A stretch of 64,000 nt of DNA from Pseudomonas panipatensis (GCF_900099785.1 NZ_FNDS01000012.1:95916-159915); one strand, 5' to 3'. Counted from the first letter of the stretch, positions 18,675-27,615 are shown. The notes: generated from the sequence alone by a model not told the origin. Numbers and translations: made by a program.

Positions 18675-18818
18675 GGAAAAACCTCAGGCAGTAGAGAAGT
18701 GCGAGGCGGCCAGTCTATGGGTTCGGCAGTTTTTCGCCTTTATACCAAGGTCGCAAAACCACCTCCGTCTCAGCTTAGTTACTACCAAAGTCCAGCGTGC
18801 GTTGCTTTGTCGGAAAGC

Positions 18819-18845
18819 AAGACACCGGCACGAGGCCGGTGTCTT
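18819..18845 (-). terminator. Terminator-like hairpin after pntB
   Basis: A perfect 11-bp stem (AAGACACCGGC, 18819-18829, with GCCGGTGTCTT, 18835-18845) and a five-base loop lie 44 bases beyond the pntB stop. On the minus strand it is followed by a short T-rich run. It probably ends the pnt operon and insulates the CoA-transferase promoter, which must lie between here and 18674. Confidence 0.7.
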
Positions 18846-18888
18846 TTCAGGTGGCGTCTCAAGCGCCGCGGTCGGCGCGTGGGTACGC

Positions 18889-20325
18889 TTACTCGACCGC
18901 CTTGACCATGTCTTCGATGACTTTCTTGGCGTCGCCGAAGACCATCATGGTCTTGTCCAGGTAGAACAGTTCGTTGTCCAGGCCGGCATAGCCACTGGCC
19001 ATGGAGCGCTTGTTGACGATCACGGTGCGCGCTTTGTACGCCTCGAGGATCGGCATGCCGGCGATCGGCGACTTCGGATCGTTCTTCGCTGCCGGGTTGA
19101 CCACGTCGTTGGCGCCGAGCACCAGGACCACGTCGGTCTGGCCGAACTCGGAGTTGATGTCCTCCATCTCGAACACCTGCTCGTAAGGCACTTCGGCCTC
19201 GGCCAGCAGTACGTTCATGTGGCCCGGCATGCGCCCGGCGACCGGGTGGATGGCGAACTTCACGGTGACGCCGCGGTGGGTCAGCTTTTCCGCCAGTTCC
19301 ATCAGCGCGTGCTGGGCGCGGGCCACCGCCAGGCCGTAGCCGGGGACGATGATCACGCTGTCGGCGTTGGTCAGCAGGAAGGAGGCGTCATCGGCCGAGC
19401 CGGACTTCACCGCGCGCTGTTCCGTCGAGCCGCTCGCCGCACCGGCATCCGCATCGGCGCCGAAGCCACCGAGGATGACGTTGAAGAAGGAGCGGTTCAT
19501 CGCCTTGCACATGATGTAGGAGAGGATCGCGCCCGAGGAGCCTACCAGGGAGCCGGCGATGATCAGCATCGAGTTGTTCAGCGAGAAGCCGATACCCGCC
19601 GCGGCCCAGCCGGAGTAGGAGTTCAGCATCGACACCACCACCGGCATGTCGGCGCCGCCGATGGGGATGATGATCAGCACGCCGAGGACGAAGGCCAGGG
19701 CCAGCATCATGGCGAAGGCGCCGATGTTGCCGGTGAACATGAACAGCAGGCCGAGGCCCAGGGTCGCCAGGCCGATCACCAGGTTGAGCAGGTGCTGGCC
19801 GGCGAACTGTACCGGTGCGCCCTGGAACAGGCGGAACTTGTACTTGCCGGACAGTTTGCCGAAGGCGATCACCGAACCGGAGAAGGTGATGGCGCCGATG
19901 GCCGCGCCGAGGAACAGCTCCAGGCGGTTGCCGGTGGGAATGGTGTCGCCCAGATGTTCGACGATGCCCAGCGATTGCGGTTCGACCACTGCGGCGATGG
20001 CGATGAACACGGCGGCCAGGCCGATCATGCTGTGCATGAAGGCGACCAGCTCGGGCATCTTGGTCATTTCCACGCGCTTGGCCATGATCGAGCCAGCGGT
20101 GCCGCCGACCAGCAGGCCGACGATGACGTAGCCGATGCCGGCGGTGGCGATTTCCGCGCCCAGCTTGAACACCAGGGCCACGGTGGTGAACACGGCGATG
20201 GCCATGCCGATCATGCCGAACAGGTTGCCGCGCCGCGAGGTCGTCGGGTGCGACAGGCCTTTGAGGGCCTGGATGAAGCAGACCGAGGCGATGAGGTAGA
20301 GGAGGGTGACGAGGTTCATGCTCAT
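18889..20325 (-). CDS. pntB: NAD(P) transhydrogenase subunit beta
   Basis: The 478 aa inner-membrane protein carries about nine helices of the proton channel and the soluble NADP(H)-binding domain III at its C-terminus (I-V-P-G-Y-G-L-A-V-A-R-A-Q, then L-V-L-G-A-N-D-V-V-N-P-A and G-Y-A-G-L-D-N). With PntAA and PntAB it couples proton re-entry to hydride transfer from NADH to NADP+. The ATG at 20325 (M-S-M-N-L-V) is one base after the pntAB stop and gives the normal length; upstream codons in frame are overlap only. Confidence 0.94.
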   Translation of the reverse strand: MSMNLVTLLYLIASVCFIQALKGLSHPTTSRRGNLFGMIGMAIAVFTTVALVFKLGAEIATAGIGYVIVGLLVGGTAGSIMAKRVEMTKMPELVAFMHSMIGLAAVFIAIAAVVEPQSLGIVEHLGDTIPTGNRLELFLGAAIGAITFSGSVIAFGKLSGKYKFRLFQGAPVQFAGQHLLNLVIGLATLGLGLLFMFTGNIGAFAMMLALAFVLGVLIIIPIGGADMPVVVSMLNSYSGWAAAGIGFSLNNSMLIIAGSLVGSSGAILSYIMCKAMNRSFFNVILGGFGADADAGAASGSTEQRAVKSGSADDASFLLTNADSVIIVPGYGLAVARAQHALMELAEKLTHRGVTVKFAIHPVAGRMPGHMNVLLAEAEVPYEQVFEMEDINSEFGQTDVVLVLGANDVVNPAAKNDPKSPIAGMPILEAYKARTVIVNKRSMASGYAGLDNELFYLDKTMMVFGDAKKVIEDMVKAVE

Positions 20326-20326
20326 G

Positions 20327-20647
20327 TCAGTGCTTCTCCGCCGGCGCTTTCGGCGCTTTCTTCTTGAACATTTCCAGCATGCGGCGGGTGACCAGGAAGC
20401 CACCGAAGACATTCACCGCCGCCAGGGCCACGGCCAGGGTGCCCATGATCTTGCCCAACGGGGTGATGGTCAGGGCGGCGGCCAGCATGGCGCCGACGAT
20501 GACGATCGCCGAGATGGCGTTGGTCACCGCCATCAGCGGGGTGTGCAGGGCAGGGGTGACGTTCCATACCACGTGGTAGCCGACGTACACGGCCAGCACG
20601 AAGATGATCAGGTTGTAGATCCCGTGGGAGATCAGCATTTCTTCCAT
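20327..20647 (-). CDS. pntAB: NAD(P) transhydrogenase subunit alpha, membrane part
   Basis: This 106 aa protein has three to four hydrophobic helices. It corresponds to the C-terminal membrane domain of the alpha subunit, split from the NAD-binding part as in P. aeruginosa and Rhodospirillum. [20 protein letters not shown] is the highly conserved core helix region. It sits 83 bases after pntAA and one base before pntB in one operon. Confidence 0.93.
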   Translation of the reverse strand: MEEMLISHGIYNLIIFVLAVYVGYHVVWNVTPALHTPLMAVTNAISAIVIVGAMLAAALTITPLGKIMGTLAVALAAVNVFGGFLVTRRMLEMFKKKAPKAPAEKH

Positions 20648-20667
20648 CGTCTTTCACCGGTCTTGAG

Positions 20668-20685
20668 GCCGGGCCGAGGCCCGGC
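20668..20685 (-). other. Intercistronic palindrome in the pnt operon
   Basis: GCCGGGCC and GGCCCGGC form a perfect inverted repeat separated by two bases, in the 83-base gap between pntAA and pntAB. As RNA it would form a short, strong hairpin that could mark a processing point or tune the ratio of subunits. No U-run follows it, so it is not read as a terminator. Confidence 0.4.
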
Positions 20686-20730
20686 GCGTTCTTCTTTATA
20701 AGAGGTGCTTGGCGACAGTCCGCCGTGGCA

Positions 20731-21849
20731 TCAACCGTTCTTGCGGACCACCTGGCCGTCGCGGCACATCAGGCAGGCGGCGACGATGTCGTCTTCCAGG
20801 TTGACCTTGAAGCCTTCGGCACTCAGGGTCAGCTTGAGGAAGTCGAGCAGGTTGCGCGCATACAGCGCCGAAGCGTCCGCCGGAACCAGGGCGGCCAGGT
20901 TGCTGTGGCCGACGATGGTCACGCCATGCTTGACCACCACCTTCTCGGCTTCGGTCAGCGGGCAGTTGCCGCCCTGTGCCGCGGCCAGGTCGATGACCAC
21001 CGAGCCCGGCTTCATTTCCTGCACCGTGGCTTCGTGCAGCAGGGTCGGGGCCTTGCGGCCGGGGATCAGCGCGGTGGTGATGACGATGTCGGCCTGCTTG
21101 GCGCGCTCGTGCACGGCCTTGGCCTGGCGCTCCATCCACGACGCCGGCATCGGCCGGGCATAGCCGCCGACGCCTTGGGCGCACTCGCGCTCTTCATCGG
21201 TCTCGTACGGTACGTCGACGAACTTGGCGCCGAGCGACTCGATCTGCTCCTTCACCGCCGGGCGCACGTCGGAGGCCTCGATCACCGCACCCAGGCGCTT
21301 GGCCGTGGCGATGGCCTGCAGGCCGGCGACGCCGGCGCCGAGGATCAGCACGCGGGCGGCCTTCACGGTGCCGGCGGCGGTCATCAGCATGGGCATGAAG
21401 CGCGGGTAGTGATTGGCGGCGAGCATCACGGCCTTGTAGCCGGCGATGTTGGCCTGGGAGGAGAGCACGTCCAGGCTCTGCGCACGCGAGGTGCGTGGCG
21501 CGGCCTCAAGGGCGAAGGCGGTGATGCCGCGCTCGGCCATGCGGACGATGTTCTCGTTGTTGAACGGGTTGAGCATGCCGATCAGCACCGCGCCGGCCTT
21601 CATCTGGGCCAGTTCGGCTTCGCTGGGGGCGACCACCTTCAGCACCAGGTCGGCGCCGAAGGCTTCGGCGGCGCTGCCGATACGGGCGCCGGCGGCCTCA
21701 TAGGCGCTGTCCGGCTGGCAGGCGTTGACGCCGGCACCGCTCTGGACGATCACCTGATGGCCTTGGCCGATCAGCTTCTTGACGGTTTCCGCGGTGGCGG
21801 CAACCCGCGTTTCACCGGCATGGGTCTCAAGGGGAACACCGATCTGCAC
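20731..21849 (-). CDS. pntAA: NAD(P) transhydrogenase subunit alpha, NAD-binding part
   Basis: The 372 aa cytoplasmic domain I binds NAD(H). It is related to alanine dehydrogenase: the N-terminus has I-G-V-P-L-E-T and E-T-R-V-A-A-T, and the Rossmann motif is L-G-A-G-V-A-G-L-Q-A-I-A-T-A-K-R-L-G-A (about residue 170 onward). R-P-A-V-K-E-Q and the V-V-I-D-L-A-A-A-Q-G-G-N block complete the family pattern. The start is GTG at 21849, supported by AGGAG nine bases upstream. First gene of the pnt operon. Confidence 0.93.
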   Translation of the reverse strand: MQIGVPLETHAGETRVAATAETVKKLIGQGHQVIVQSGAGVNACQPDSAYEAAGARIGSAAEAFGADLVLKVVAPSEAELAQMKAGAVLIGMLNPFNNENIVRMAERGITAFALEAAPRTSRAQSLDVLSSQANIAGYKAVMLAANHYPRFMPMLMTAAGTVKAARVLILGAGVAGLQAIATAKRLGAVIEASDVRPAVKEQIESLGAKFVDVPYETDEERECAQGVGGYARPMPASWMERQAKAVHERAKQADIVITTALIPGRKAPTLLHEATVQEMKPGSVVIDLAAAQGGNCPLTEAEKVVVKHGVTIVGHSNLAALVPADASALYARNLLDFLKLTLSAEGFKVNLEDDIVAACLMCRDGQVVRKNG

Positions 21850-22517
21850 TCACAAATCTCCTGCGTGATCGTTGAGTAATCCGGCGCTGCATGGGCGGCC
21901 GGGATGTCGAACTGGCAGCGGATGTCTCGATCCAGCGGATACGGAACCCGATGGGCTGCGGCATTGTGCAATCGAACCACGGGGTCGGCAAGGAGTTCTG
22001 AAGTGAGACTAATCAATAACTACAAGTCACGTTCGGACCGATAATTCCGCGTCTGTGGTGCAGGCCGCGTCAGCCCTGGGCTTTAGCCTAATTGCCTATT
22101 GTGACCGGGGGAAAACGCTATCCCTGACGTGAATGACGGCTCATCAAAACCCCCCGAGACCCGGTGAGAGGCCCGTCAATCCTGCCGCAGGCGCAGGTAT
22201 AGGTGTTAATTAATGTTTTTAATATGGAGTATGAGTCAATCCTGATGGCTGGATTTCTGTAGCAGATTTTTTACGTTGACTACGGAGTCAGCTTTTCCGC
22301 TGGAGCGCCCCTGTTACGGCTGTTTTCAGAGACTTGTCTCGCAACGGGAGCTTTCTGCCGAATGCGGCAGCAGCATGCCAATCAGCGACCAGTGATTGAA
22401 AAAATGAACGGAATGGGGAGCCCGTGACGCATTGAAAAAGACGGGTGAATGATCGGACTTTGCATCCGGCGATGTCTGCGGCGGGGCTTGGCGGGCTTGG
22501 CTGGGTGTCCCTGCGGC
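21850..22517. other. Intergenic region between pntAA and the YcxB-like gene
   Basis: No credible gene is visible in these 668 bases. The half next to pntAA should carry its promoter. The middle (about 22190-22290) is strikingly AT-rich against the surrounding GC-rich sequence, with runs such as T-T-A-A-T-T-A-A-T-G and T-T-T-A-A-T-A-T-G. A small GAGAC/GTCTC dyad lies near 22327. A short minus-strand frame of 108 codons crosses into the YcxB-like gene but lacks codon bias and an RBS. A small RNA is possible but unsupported. Confidence 0.4.
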
Positions 22518-23156
22518 TCATTGCCGCGGAGTAATCCGCTCCAGCAGCTGGGTAATCCCGGCGCTGTATTGGGTTTCGTCCATGAGCGAGCTGGTCTGTG
22601 GAATCAGGTAGCACAGCTTGGCGTGCGGCCCCGTAGCGAGGCGCTGGAAGCCGGCCTTGGGCGCGAGCCGGCTGAGCGTGTCCCAGGGCAGTTGGATGGA
22701 TTTGCCCGCCGGCGTTCGCAGGGTCAGCGTGGCATCGCCGATATGCAGCCGATAGTCACCCGCAAGACGCCGCAATGTCTGTTCCAGCCCCCAGCCGTGG
22801 ATGCGTGCGAGACGGTCGAGCCGTCGCGGAGCGGCTGCCTGGGCGCGCCGCTGGGCAAGTCGAATCAGTGGGGGCAGCAGGCGCTTGCCCAGCCAGCGCC
22901 GCCAGAACAGCAGGTAGAGCGCGGTGACGATGGCCGCGGCCAGGGCGAACTCCAGCGGCCGTGCGTCCAGGTAGCACCAGGCGCCCGCCAGCCCGATGAG
23001 CAGTGGCGCGGGGCTGAGCAGGAAGCGCTGGCCGGCCTGCTGCAAACGTTGTTGGTAGTCCTGCAGGCGCTGCTCATCACGCAGCCGGCGCTCGGCGATC
23101 AGGGTTTGCTTGAGCGCGTCCAGCTGCGCCCTGTCGATGCGATAGCGAACATCCAT
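22518..23156 (-). CDS. YcxB-like membrane protein of unknown function
   Basis: The 212 aa protein has a charged N-terminus, two adjacent hydrophobic helices (about residues 45-90) and a cytoplasmic C-terminal domain. That domain ends in a pattern typical of YcxB-like proteins (I-Q-L-P-W-D-T-L-S-R, then K-L-C-Y-L-I-P-Q). It is the last gene of the oxidase assembly run, 22 bases after the Sco gene, so it may be co-transcribed. It has no known reaction; a link with respiration is only positional. Confidence 0.6.
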   Translation of the reverse strand: MDVRYRIDRAQLDALKQTLIAERRLRDEQRLQDYQQRLQQAGQRFLLSPAPLLIGLAGAWCYLDARPLEFALAAAIVTALYLLFWRRWLGKRLLPPLIRLAQRRAQAAAPRRLDRLARIHGWGLEQTLRRLAGDYRLHIGDATLTLRTPAGKSIQLPWDTLSRLAPKAGFQRLATGPHAKLCYLIPQTSSLMDETQYSAGITQLLERITPRQ

Positions 23157-23178
23157 TTCCGCCAGTATCCGTGGTTGC

Positions 23179-23817
23179 TCAGTTGCCGCTCTGGCTCAGT
23201 ACCGCTGGCAACTGCGCGGCCAGCTTGGCGTTGTTCAGCGGCGCGCGGATGAAACCGTGCTGCGTGCCGTCCGGGCCGACGATCACCAGGTTGCCGCTGT
23301 GGTCGACCGTGTAGTTGGGCTTGCTGGTGTCCGCCGGGATGTAGGGGATGCTCATCGCGTTGGCCAGCTTCTGGATGTTTTCGTCGCTGCCCACCAGGCC
23401 TTGGAAGCCGGCGTTGAAGAAGCCCAGGTATTCCTTCAGGCGCGCCGGCGTGTCGCGGTGCGGGTCGACGCTGACGAAGATCACCTGCAGTTGCTTGCTC
23501 ACCTCCGGCGGCAGCTTGCCCTGCAGCTCGCGCAGTTGCGCCAGGGTGGTCGGGCAGACGTCCGGGCAGAAGGTGTAGCCGAAGAACAGCAGGCTCCAGC
23601 GGCCTTTCAGGTTGGCCGTATCGAAGGCCTTGCCGTCCTGGTCCTGGAACTGCAGCGAGGGCACGCTGCGGGTCTGCGGCAGCAGCACGATGCCGGCGTC
23701 GAGCATGACCGTCGGATCGAGGCGGTGCTGCTGGTTGATGACCTTGTGCACGGTGAGGCCGAGGATCAGCGCCACGATGGCGGCCAGGATGAGGACAGTC
23801 TTGTTGACTCGGGACAT
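23179..23817 (-). CDS. Sco1/SenC-type copper chaperone for cytochrome c oxidase
   Basis: The 212 aa protein has one N-terminal membrane anchor (about residues 7-25) and a periplasmic thioredoxin-like domain. The copper-binding CxxxC motif is F-C-P-D-V-C-P (about residue 83), with the partner His in T-V-D-H-S-G-N near residue 170. It delivers or reduces copper for the CuA site of CoxB. Gene position after heme O synthase matches the P. aeruginosa oxidase assembly block. The start ATG fits the signal anchor. Confidence 0.92.
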   Translation of the reverse strand: MSRVNKTVLILAAIVALILGLTVHKVINQQHRLDPTVMLDAGIVLLPQTRSVPSLQFQDQDGKAFDTANLKGRWSLLFFGYTFCPDVCPTTLAQLRELQGKLPPEVSKQLQVIFVSVDPHRDTPARLKEYLGFFNAGFQGLVGSDENIQKLANAMSIPYIPADTSKPNYTVDHSGNLVIVGPDGTQHGFIRAPLNNAKLAAQLPAVLSQSGN

Positions 23818-23924
23818 GCGTTTCTCGTGGGTCGGGAGCGGTCGGAATCGTTCGTCGGCAACCTGTCGCAGGGCACATGACGCCTGTGGCGTGACGAGCC
23901 CTGCGGAATGCTGCCCATGACGCT

Positions 23925-24830
23925 TCAGAGTGGCAGGTTCAGCGGCAGGTAGTGGTCGACCAGCAGGGCGATGAACAGCAGGAACAGGTAGGCGATAGAG
24001 TACTTGAAGGTGCCGATGGCCGCATGGGGTCGGCTGTCGCGGTACAGCGCCCAGGCCCAGTCGAGGAAGCGCGCGCCGAGGGCCAGGGCGGCGAGCAGGT
24101 AGACCAGGCCGCTCATGTGGATGGCGAAGGGCATCAGGCTCACGGCGAACAGCACCAGGCTGTAGAACAGGATGTGCAGTTTTGTGTAGCGCTCGCCATG
24201 GGTCACCGGGAGCATTGGGATGTCGGCCTTGGCGTACTCATCCTTGCGGTGCAGACACAGGGCCCAGAAGTGCGGCGGCGTCCAGGCGAAGATGATCAGC
24301 ACCAGCAGCAGCGGTTCGGCGGACAGGTGTCCGGTCACCGCGACCCAGCCGAGCAGCGGCGGCGCGGCGCCGGCGAGGCCGCCGATAACGATGTTCTGCG
24401 GCGTGGCGCGCTTGAGGAAGCCGGTGTAGAGCGCTGCGTAGCCGAGCAGCGAGGCCAGGGTCAGCCAGGCTGTCAGCGGGTTAGTGAAGGTCAGCAGTAG
24501 GCTCATCCCGGCCACGGCCAGGAGCAGGGCGAAGCCCAGCGCCGTGCCGGGTGACAGGCGGCCTTCGACCAGGGGCCGGCGATGGGTGCGCGCCATGATC
24601 GAGTCGATGCGCCTGTCCACCACGTGATTCACCGCCGCGGCGGCGCCGGCGCACAGGCCGATGCCGAGGTTGCCGAACAGCAGCACTTGCCAGGGCACGC
24701 CGCTGCGGGTGGCGAGCAGCATGCCGATCAGCGAGGTGATCAGCATCAGCAGGACCACCTTGGGCTTGGTCAGCTCCAGATAGTCGCGCCAGCCGGGTTG
24801 GCTTCGGGTGCTGCTGAGTACACTGGCCAT
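23925..24830 (-). CDS. cyoE: Protoheme IX farnesyltransferase (heme O synthase)
   Basis: The 301 aa UbiA-family membrane enzyme transfers farnesyl to heme B, making heme O for conversion to heme A. It has E-L-T-K-P-K-V-V-L-L at the first helix, the first Asp motif N-H-V-V-D-R-R-I-D and the second loop motif (R-K-D-E-Y-A-K-A-D-I-P-M-L-P). The ATG at 24830 has GGAG eight bases upstream; a TTG at 24881 would overlap the previous stop but adds a non-conserved tail. It lies directly after the heme A synthase gene, so the two heme steps are encoded together. Confidence 0.92.
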   Translation of the reverse strand: MASVLSSTRSQPGWRDYLELTKPKVVLLMLITSLIGMLLATRSGVPWQVLLFGNLGIGLCAGAAAAVNHVVDRRIDSIMARTHRRPLVEGRLSPGTALGFALLLAVAGMSLLLTFTNPLTAWLTLASLLGYAALYTGFLKRATPQNIVIGGLAGAAPPLLGWVAVTGHLSAEPLLLVLIIFAWTPPHFWALCLHRKDEYAKADIPMLPVTHGERYTKLHILFYSLVLFAVSLMPFAIHMSGLVYLLAALALGARFLDWAWALYRDSRPHAAIGTFKYSIAYLFLLFIALLVDHYLPLNLPL

Positions 24831-24877
24831 GCTCGTTTCTCCGTCGATTCGTGGGTGCACCGCGCCAGGGCGGGCGT

Positions 24878-25951
24878 TCAACCTTGCGAGGGGTAGGCGA
24901 CCGGGCGCTGCACCGCCGGCAATCGCCGCGAGCGGCCGAGGCGGGCGCTGCTGGCGGCCGTCACCGGGGCGCGCAGGCGGTAGTTGACCAGCACCAGGGT
25001 CAGCAGCAGGCAGGCACCGCCGAGGTTGTGCGTCACCGCGATCGGCAGCGGCAGGTGCAGCAGTACGTTGCTGATGCCCAGGCCGATCTGCACCGCCAGG
25101 GCCAGCAGCATCAGCGCGGTCAGGCGGATCATGCCGACCCGTTGCAGGCGCCAGGCGAGCAGCAGCACGACGCTGCCGACGCAGAGCGCGCCGATGCGGT
25201 GGGTCAGGTGGATGGCGGTCCGTGCTTCACTGTCGAGCTGGCCGCCGAGGTAGTTCGGGCCGATGTGCTGGCTCAGGTGAAAGCCGTTGCTGAAGTCCAT
25301 CGCTGGCCACCACTGGCCATGGCAGGTGGGCAGGTCGATGCAGGCGACCGCCGCGTAGTTGCTGCTGACCCAGCCGCCCAGGGCGATCTGCCCGATCACC
25401 AGGAGCAGGGCCACGCCGGCCAGGAGGCGCAGCGAGACGGGCAGGCTGCGCGCGGGGAAGGCGCCGGACAGGCGCAGGCTGAGCAGGAACAGCAGCGACA
25501 GGGTGGTGAAGCCGCCGAGCAGGTGCGCGGTGACCACTTGCGGCCAGAGTTTGAGGGTCACCGTCCACATGCCGAAGGCGGCCTGCGCCAGCACCACGCC
25601 AAGCAGCAGCAGCGGCAGCCGCAACGGCTGGCCATCGCGGCCACGGCGGCGCAGGGCGTGCACGGCCAGGCCGACGATGAGCAGGGCCAGGCTGCCGGCG
25701 AAGTAGCGGTGGATCATTTCGTTCCAGCCCTTTTGCGCTTCCAGCGGCGCGTCCGGGAAGCGCGCCTCGGCGTGGGCCACCTGGGCCTCGTTGCTGGGCA
25801 CGTGGATGAAGCCGTAGCAGCCTGGCCAGTCCGGGCAGCCGAGGCCGGCGTGGGTCAGCCGTGTGTAGGCGCCGAGCATCACCACAAGCAGGGCCAGGAC
25901 AGTGGCCAGGGCGGCGATGTAGAAGCCGGGTTTGCGCGCGTTGGATCTCAT
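24878..25951 (-). CDS. ctaA: Heme A synthase (COX15/CtaA family)
   Basis: The 357 aa membrane protein has eight helices and oxidises the C8 methyl of heme O to formyl, giving heme A. Conserved heme-ligating histidines appear in the family contexts N-E-M-I-H-R, H-L-L-G-G, H-L-T-H-R-I-G-A and T-H-N-L-G-G. The N-terminal loop has L-T-H-A-G-L-G-C-P-D-W-P-G-C, typical of the family, with a cysteine pair. It follows a small membrane-anchored gene by about 70 bases and precedes cyoE. Confidence 0.92.
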   Translation of the reverse strand: MRSNARKPGFYIAALATVLALLVVMLGAYTRLTHAGLGCPDWPGCYGFIHVPSNEAQVAHAEARFPDAPLEAQKGWNEMIHRYFAGSLALLIVGLAVHALRRRGRDGQPLRLPLLLLGVVLAQAAFGMWTVTLKLWPQVVTAHLLGGFTTLSLLFLLSLRLSGAFPARSLPVSLRLLAGVALLLVIGQIALGGWVSSNYAAVACIDLPTCHGQWWPAMDFSNGFHLSQHIGPNYLGGQLDSEARTAIHLTHRIGALCVGSVVLLLAWRLQRVGMIRLTALMLLALAVQIGLGISNVLLHLPLPIAVTHNLGGACLLLTLVLVNYRLRAPVTAASSARLGRSRRLPAVQRPVAYPSQG

Positions 25952-26020
25952 TCACTGCCCCCGTTCTTGTTCTCTTTCTGGGCCCGGCGGGTGCCAGCCG
26001 CCCTTTGTTCCCGGGTCGCG

Positions 26021-26608
26021 TCAGCCGATGTGCGACAGCTTCAGCAGCAATTGCAGGTCGCCGAGGATCGCCTTGCCGTCGCTGCCGGCGGCATAGCGCA
26101 GCACCAGGTTGCCATGCGGGTCGACGATCCACAGGTGGGGCGCGGCGCCCTGCGGCAGCGCCTGGCCTTGGGCGGCCGGGTCGAGGCCGTAGCGCTTCAG
26201 GCGCGGGTAGTCCTTGTCCAGTTGCGCCTGGAACTCCGCCGGCAGCGCCTGGGCGGCGGCCAGGGCGTGCTCGGCGCGGTTGGCATCGCGGTTCAGGCCG
26301 ATGTTGATCTGCCGGGCCAGGTAGACCAGCTTCTGGCAATCGGCGGCGCAGGCGCCGGGCGCGGTCACCAGCAGTTGCCAGCGCTCGCTCGGGGTGTCCA
26401 GGCGCACGCCGAGGTCGGCCGGTGTCTGGCCGTCGCCGATGAGTTCGCCGTGGTAGCTGCGGCTGTCCGGCACCCAGAAGCGGAACTTATACATGCCGGT
26501 GGCCAGCAGCATGGGGCCGAACACCACGGCAAGGATCAGGATCAGTTGCAGGCGCCCGCGGTTGCGGCGGCGCGCCCGGCTGTCATCGAGGGTCAGGCTG
26601 GGGTTCAT
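26021..26608 (-). CDS. Membrane-anchored thioredoxin-like protein of the oxidase cluster
   Basis: The 195 aa protein has a basic N-terminus, one helix (about residues 20-42) and a periplasmic domain. The domain contains A-C-A-A-D-C-Q-K-L-V-Y-L-A-R-Q-I-N, a CxxxC-like pair in a Sco-like position, and L-W-I-V-D-P-H-G-N-L-V-L-R-Y, a thioredoxin/Sco-type strand. The ATG at 26608 overlaps the SURF1 3' end by 26 bases. Related small proteins occur in the same place in P. aeruginosa and lack a tested function. A role in copper or redox handling for oxidase assembly is inferred from the cysteine pair and the neighbours. Confidence 0.7.
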   Translation of the reverse strand: MNPSLTLDDSRARRRNRGRLQLILILAVVFGPMLLATGMYKFRFWVPDSRSYHGELIGDGQTPADLGVRLDTPSERWQLLVTAPGACAADCQKLVYLARQINIGLNRDANRAEHALAAAQALPAEFQAQLDKDYPRLKRYGLDPAAQGQALPQGAAPHLWIVDPHGNLVLRYAAGSDGKAILGDLQLLLKLSHIG

Positions 26609-27365
26609 GGCGAGCGTTCTCCCGTGCGCGACGGATTCCGAGGTAGAGGTAGAGGCCGAGCAGCGCGCCGGACATGGCGAACCACTGCACGGCATAACCG
26701 GTGTGTCGCTCGGGCGAGACGGCGACCACCGGCCAGTTGCTGTCGAACGCGGCATCGCCGGGTTCCAGGCGCAGCTCCAGGGGCAGGCCGTCACGCCCGA
26801 CCGCGCTCCAGATGGCCGCCGGCTCGACCCGGGTGATCAGTTTCGGCCAGCCCTGGCTTGGCTTGTCGCTCAGTTGCAGACCGCCCGCAGGCGCGACATA
26901 GACCCAGGCGTCGAGCAGCAGGTCCTGCGCCGGGGTGGCGATCGCTGGCGGCTGGCGGCGATTGGTCCAGGCGACCCAGCCGCGGTTGACCAGCAGCCAG
27001 AGGCCGCTGGCGTTGTCATGGAAGGGTTGCAGCACCTCGACACCGGCCACGCCGTCGCGGGTGCGGTTGTCCAGCAGCAGGCTGTGCTCGGCGTCGAAGC
27101 GACCCTGCAGGCGCACCCGCACATAGGCCGGATCGTCGCGCAGGGCGTCGAGCTGGGCGGCGGGGATGGGGGTGGCCTCGCGGCGTGCGTCGGCCGTGGC
27201 CAGCATGGCGCGTTTCTCGCTGGCGCGCGCGAGTTGCCAGCAGCCCAGGGCAACCAGCAGCGGCAGCAGCGCCAGGACCACCAGGGTCGGCGCCAGGCCG
27301 GGCCGGAAGGCTGCCGCTAGGCCGCGCGGGGCGCGGTCGCCAATGGCGTGCTGGCTATACTGCAA
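26583..27365 (-). CDS. SURF1 family oxidase assembly protein
   Basis: The roughly 260 aa protein has an N-terminal and a C-terminal transmembrane helix around a periplasmic domain, the SURF1 layout. After the first helix comes L-G-C-W-Q-L-A-R-A-S-E-K-R (the family G-x-W-Q-x-x-R block), then L-L-L-D-N-R-T-R-D-G-V-A-G and L-V-N-R-G-W-V, and near the end R-H-T-G-Y-A-V-Q-W-F-A-M. SURF1 helps insert heme A into CoxA. No ATG is available at the right place; a TTG at 27365 is chosen because GAGGGGG lies just upstream of it. Its start is only 27 bases from the divergent twin-TM gene. Confidence 0.87.
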   Translation of the reverse strand: MQYSQHAIGDRAPRGLAAAFRPGLAPTLVVLALLPLLVALGCWQLARASEKRAMLATADARREATPIPAAQLDALRDDPAYVRVRLQGRFDAEHSLLLDNRTRDGVAGVEVLQPFHDNASGLWLLVNRGWVAWTNRRQPPAIATPAQDLLLDAWVYVAPAGGLQLSDKPSQGWPKLITRVEPAAIWSAVGRDGLPLELRLEPGDAAFDSNWPVVAVSPERHTGYAVQWFAMSGALLGLYLYLGIRRARENARHEPQPDPR

Positions 27366-27392
27366 GGTACCCCCTCGATTCGGAGCCCTGTC

Positions 27393-27602
27393 ATGCTCAA
27401 GGCCGCGATAGTCGTTCTGCTGCTGGCCACCGTCGTCAGTCTGTTCAGTGGCCTGTTCTTTCTGGTCAAGGACGAAGGCCAGGGTTCGCGGGTGGTCAAC
27501 GCCCTCACCCTGCGGGTCATCCTTGCCGCCCTGACCCTCGCCCTGGTCGCCTGGGGCTTCTACTCCGGCCAACTGGCCAGTAGCGCGCCCTGGCATTTCT
27601 GA
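27393..27602 (+). CDS. Twin transmembrane protein (DUF2909)
   Basis: The 69 aa protein is nearly all membrane: a helix at about residues 5-25, a short charged turn (K-D-E-G-Q-G-S-R) and a second helix at about 37-57. This hairpin is the pattern of the DUF2909 or 'twin transmembrane' proteins found in gammaproteobacterial oxidase loci. It is inverted relative to every other oxidase gene and converges on coIII. The ATG at 27393 is preceded by a CGGAG. A structural or assembly role in the oxidase is inferred from location only. Confidence 0.75.
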   Translation: MLKAAIVVLLLATVVSLFSGLFFLVKDEGQGSRVVNALTLRVILAALTLALVAWGFYSGQLASSAPWHF

Positions 27603-27615
27603 GTCTCGTTCGATG

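Noticed and set aside
17100..18905. Long plus-strand frame (601 codons) across the CoA-transferase gene
   Set aside because: It is antisense to a well-supported minus-strand gene, and its translation is rich in Val, Gly, His and Asp, typical of the opposite strand of a GC-rich gene. No family similarity.
18142..20367. Plus-strand frame (741 codons) over pntB
   Set aside because: Antisense shadow of pntB; no RBS, no recognisable domain.
22288..22614. Minus-strand 108-codon frame overlapping the YcxB-like gene end
   Set aside because: No RBS, poor codon use, and it overlaps a better-supported frame.
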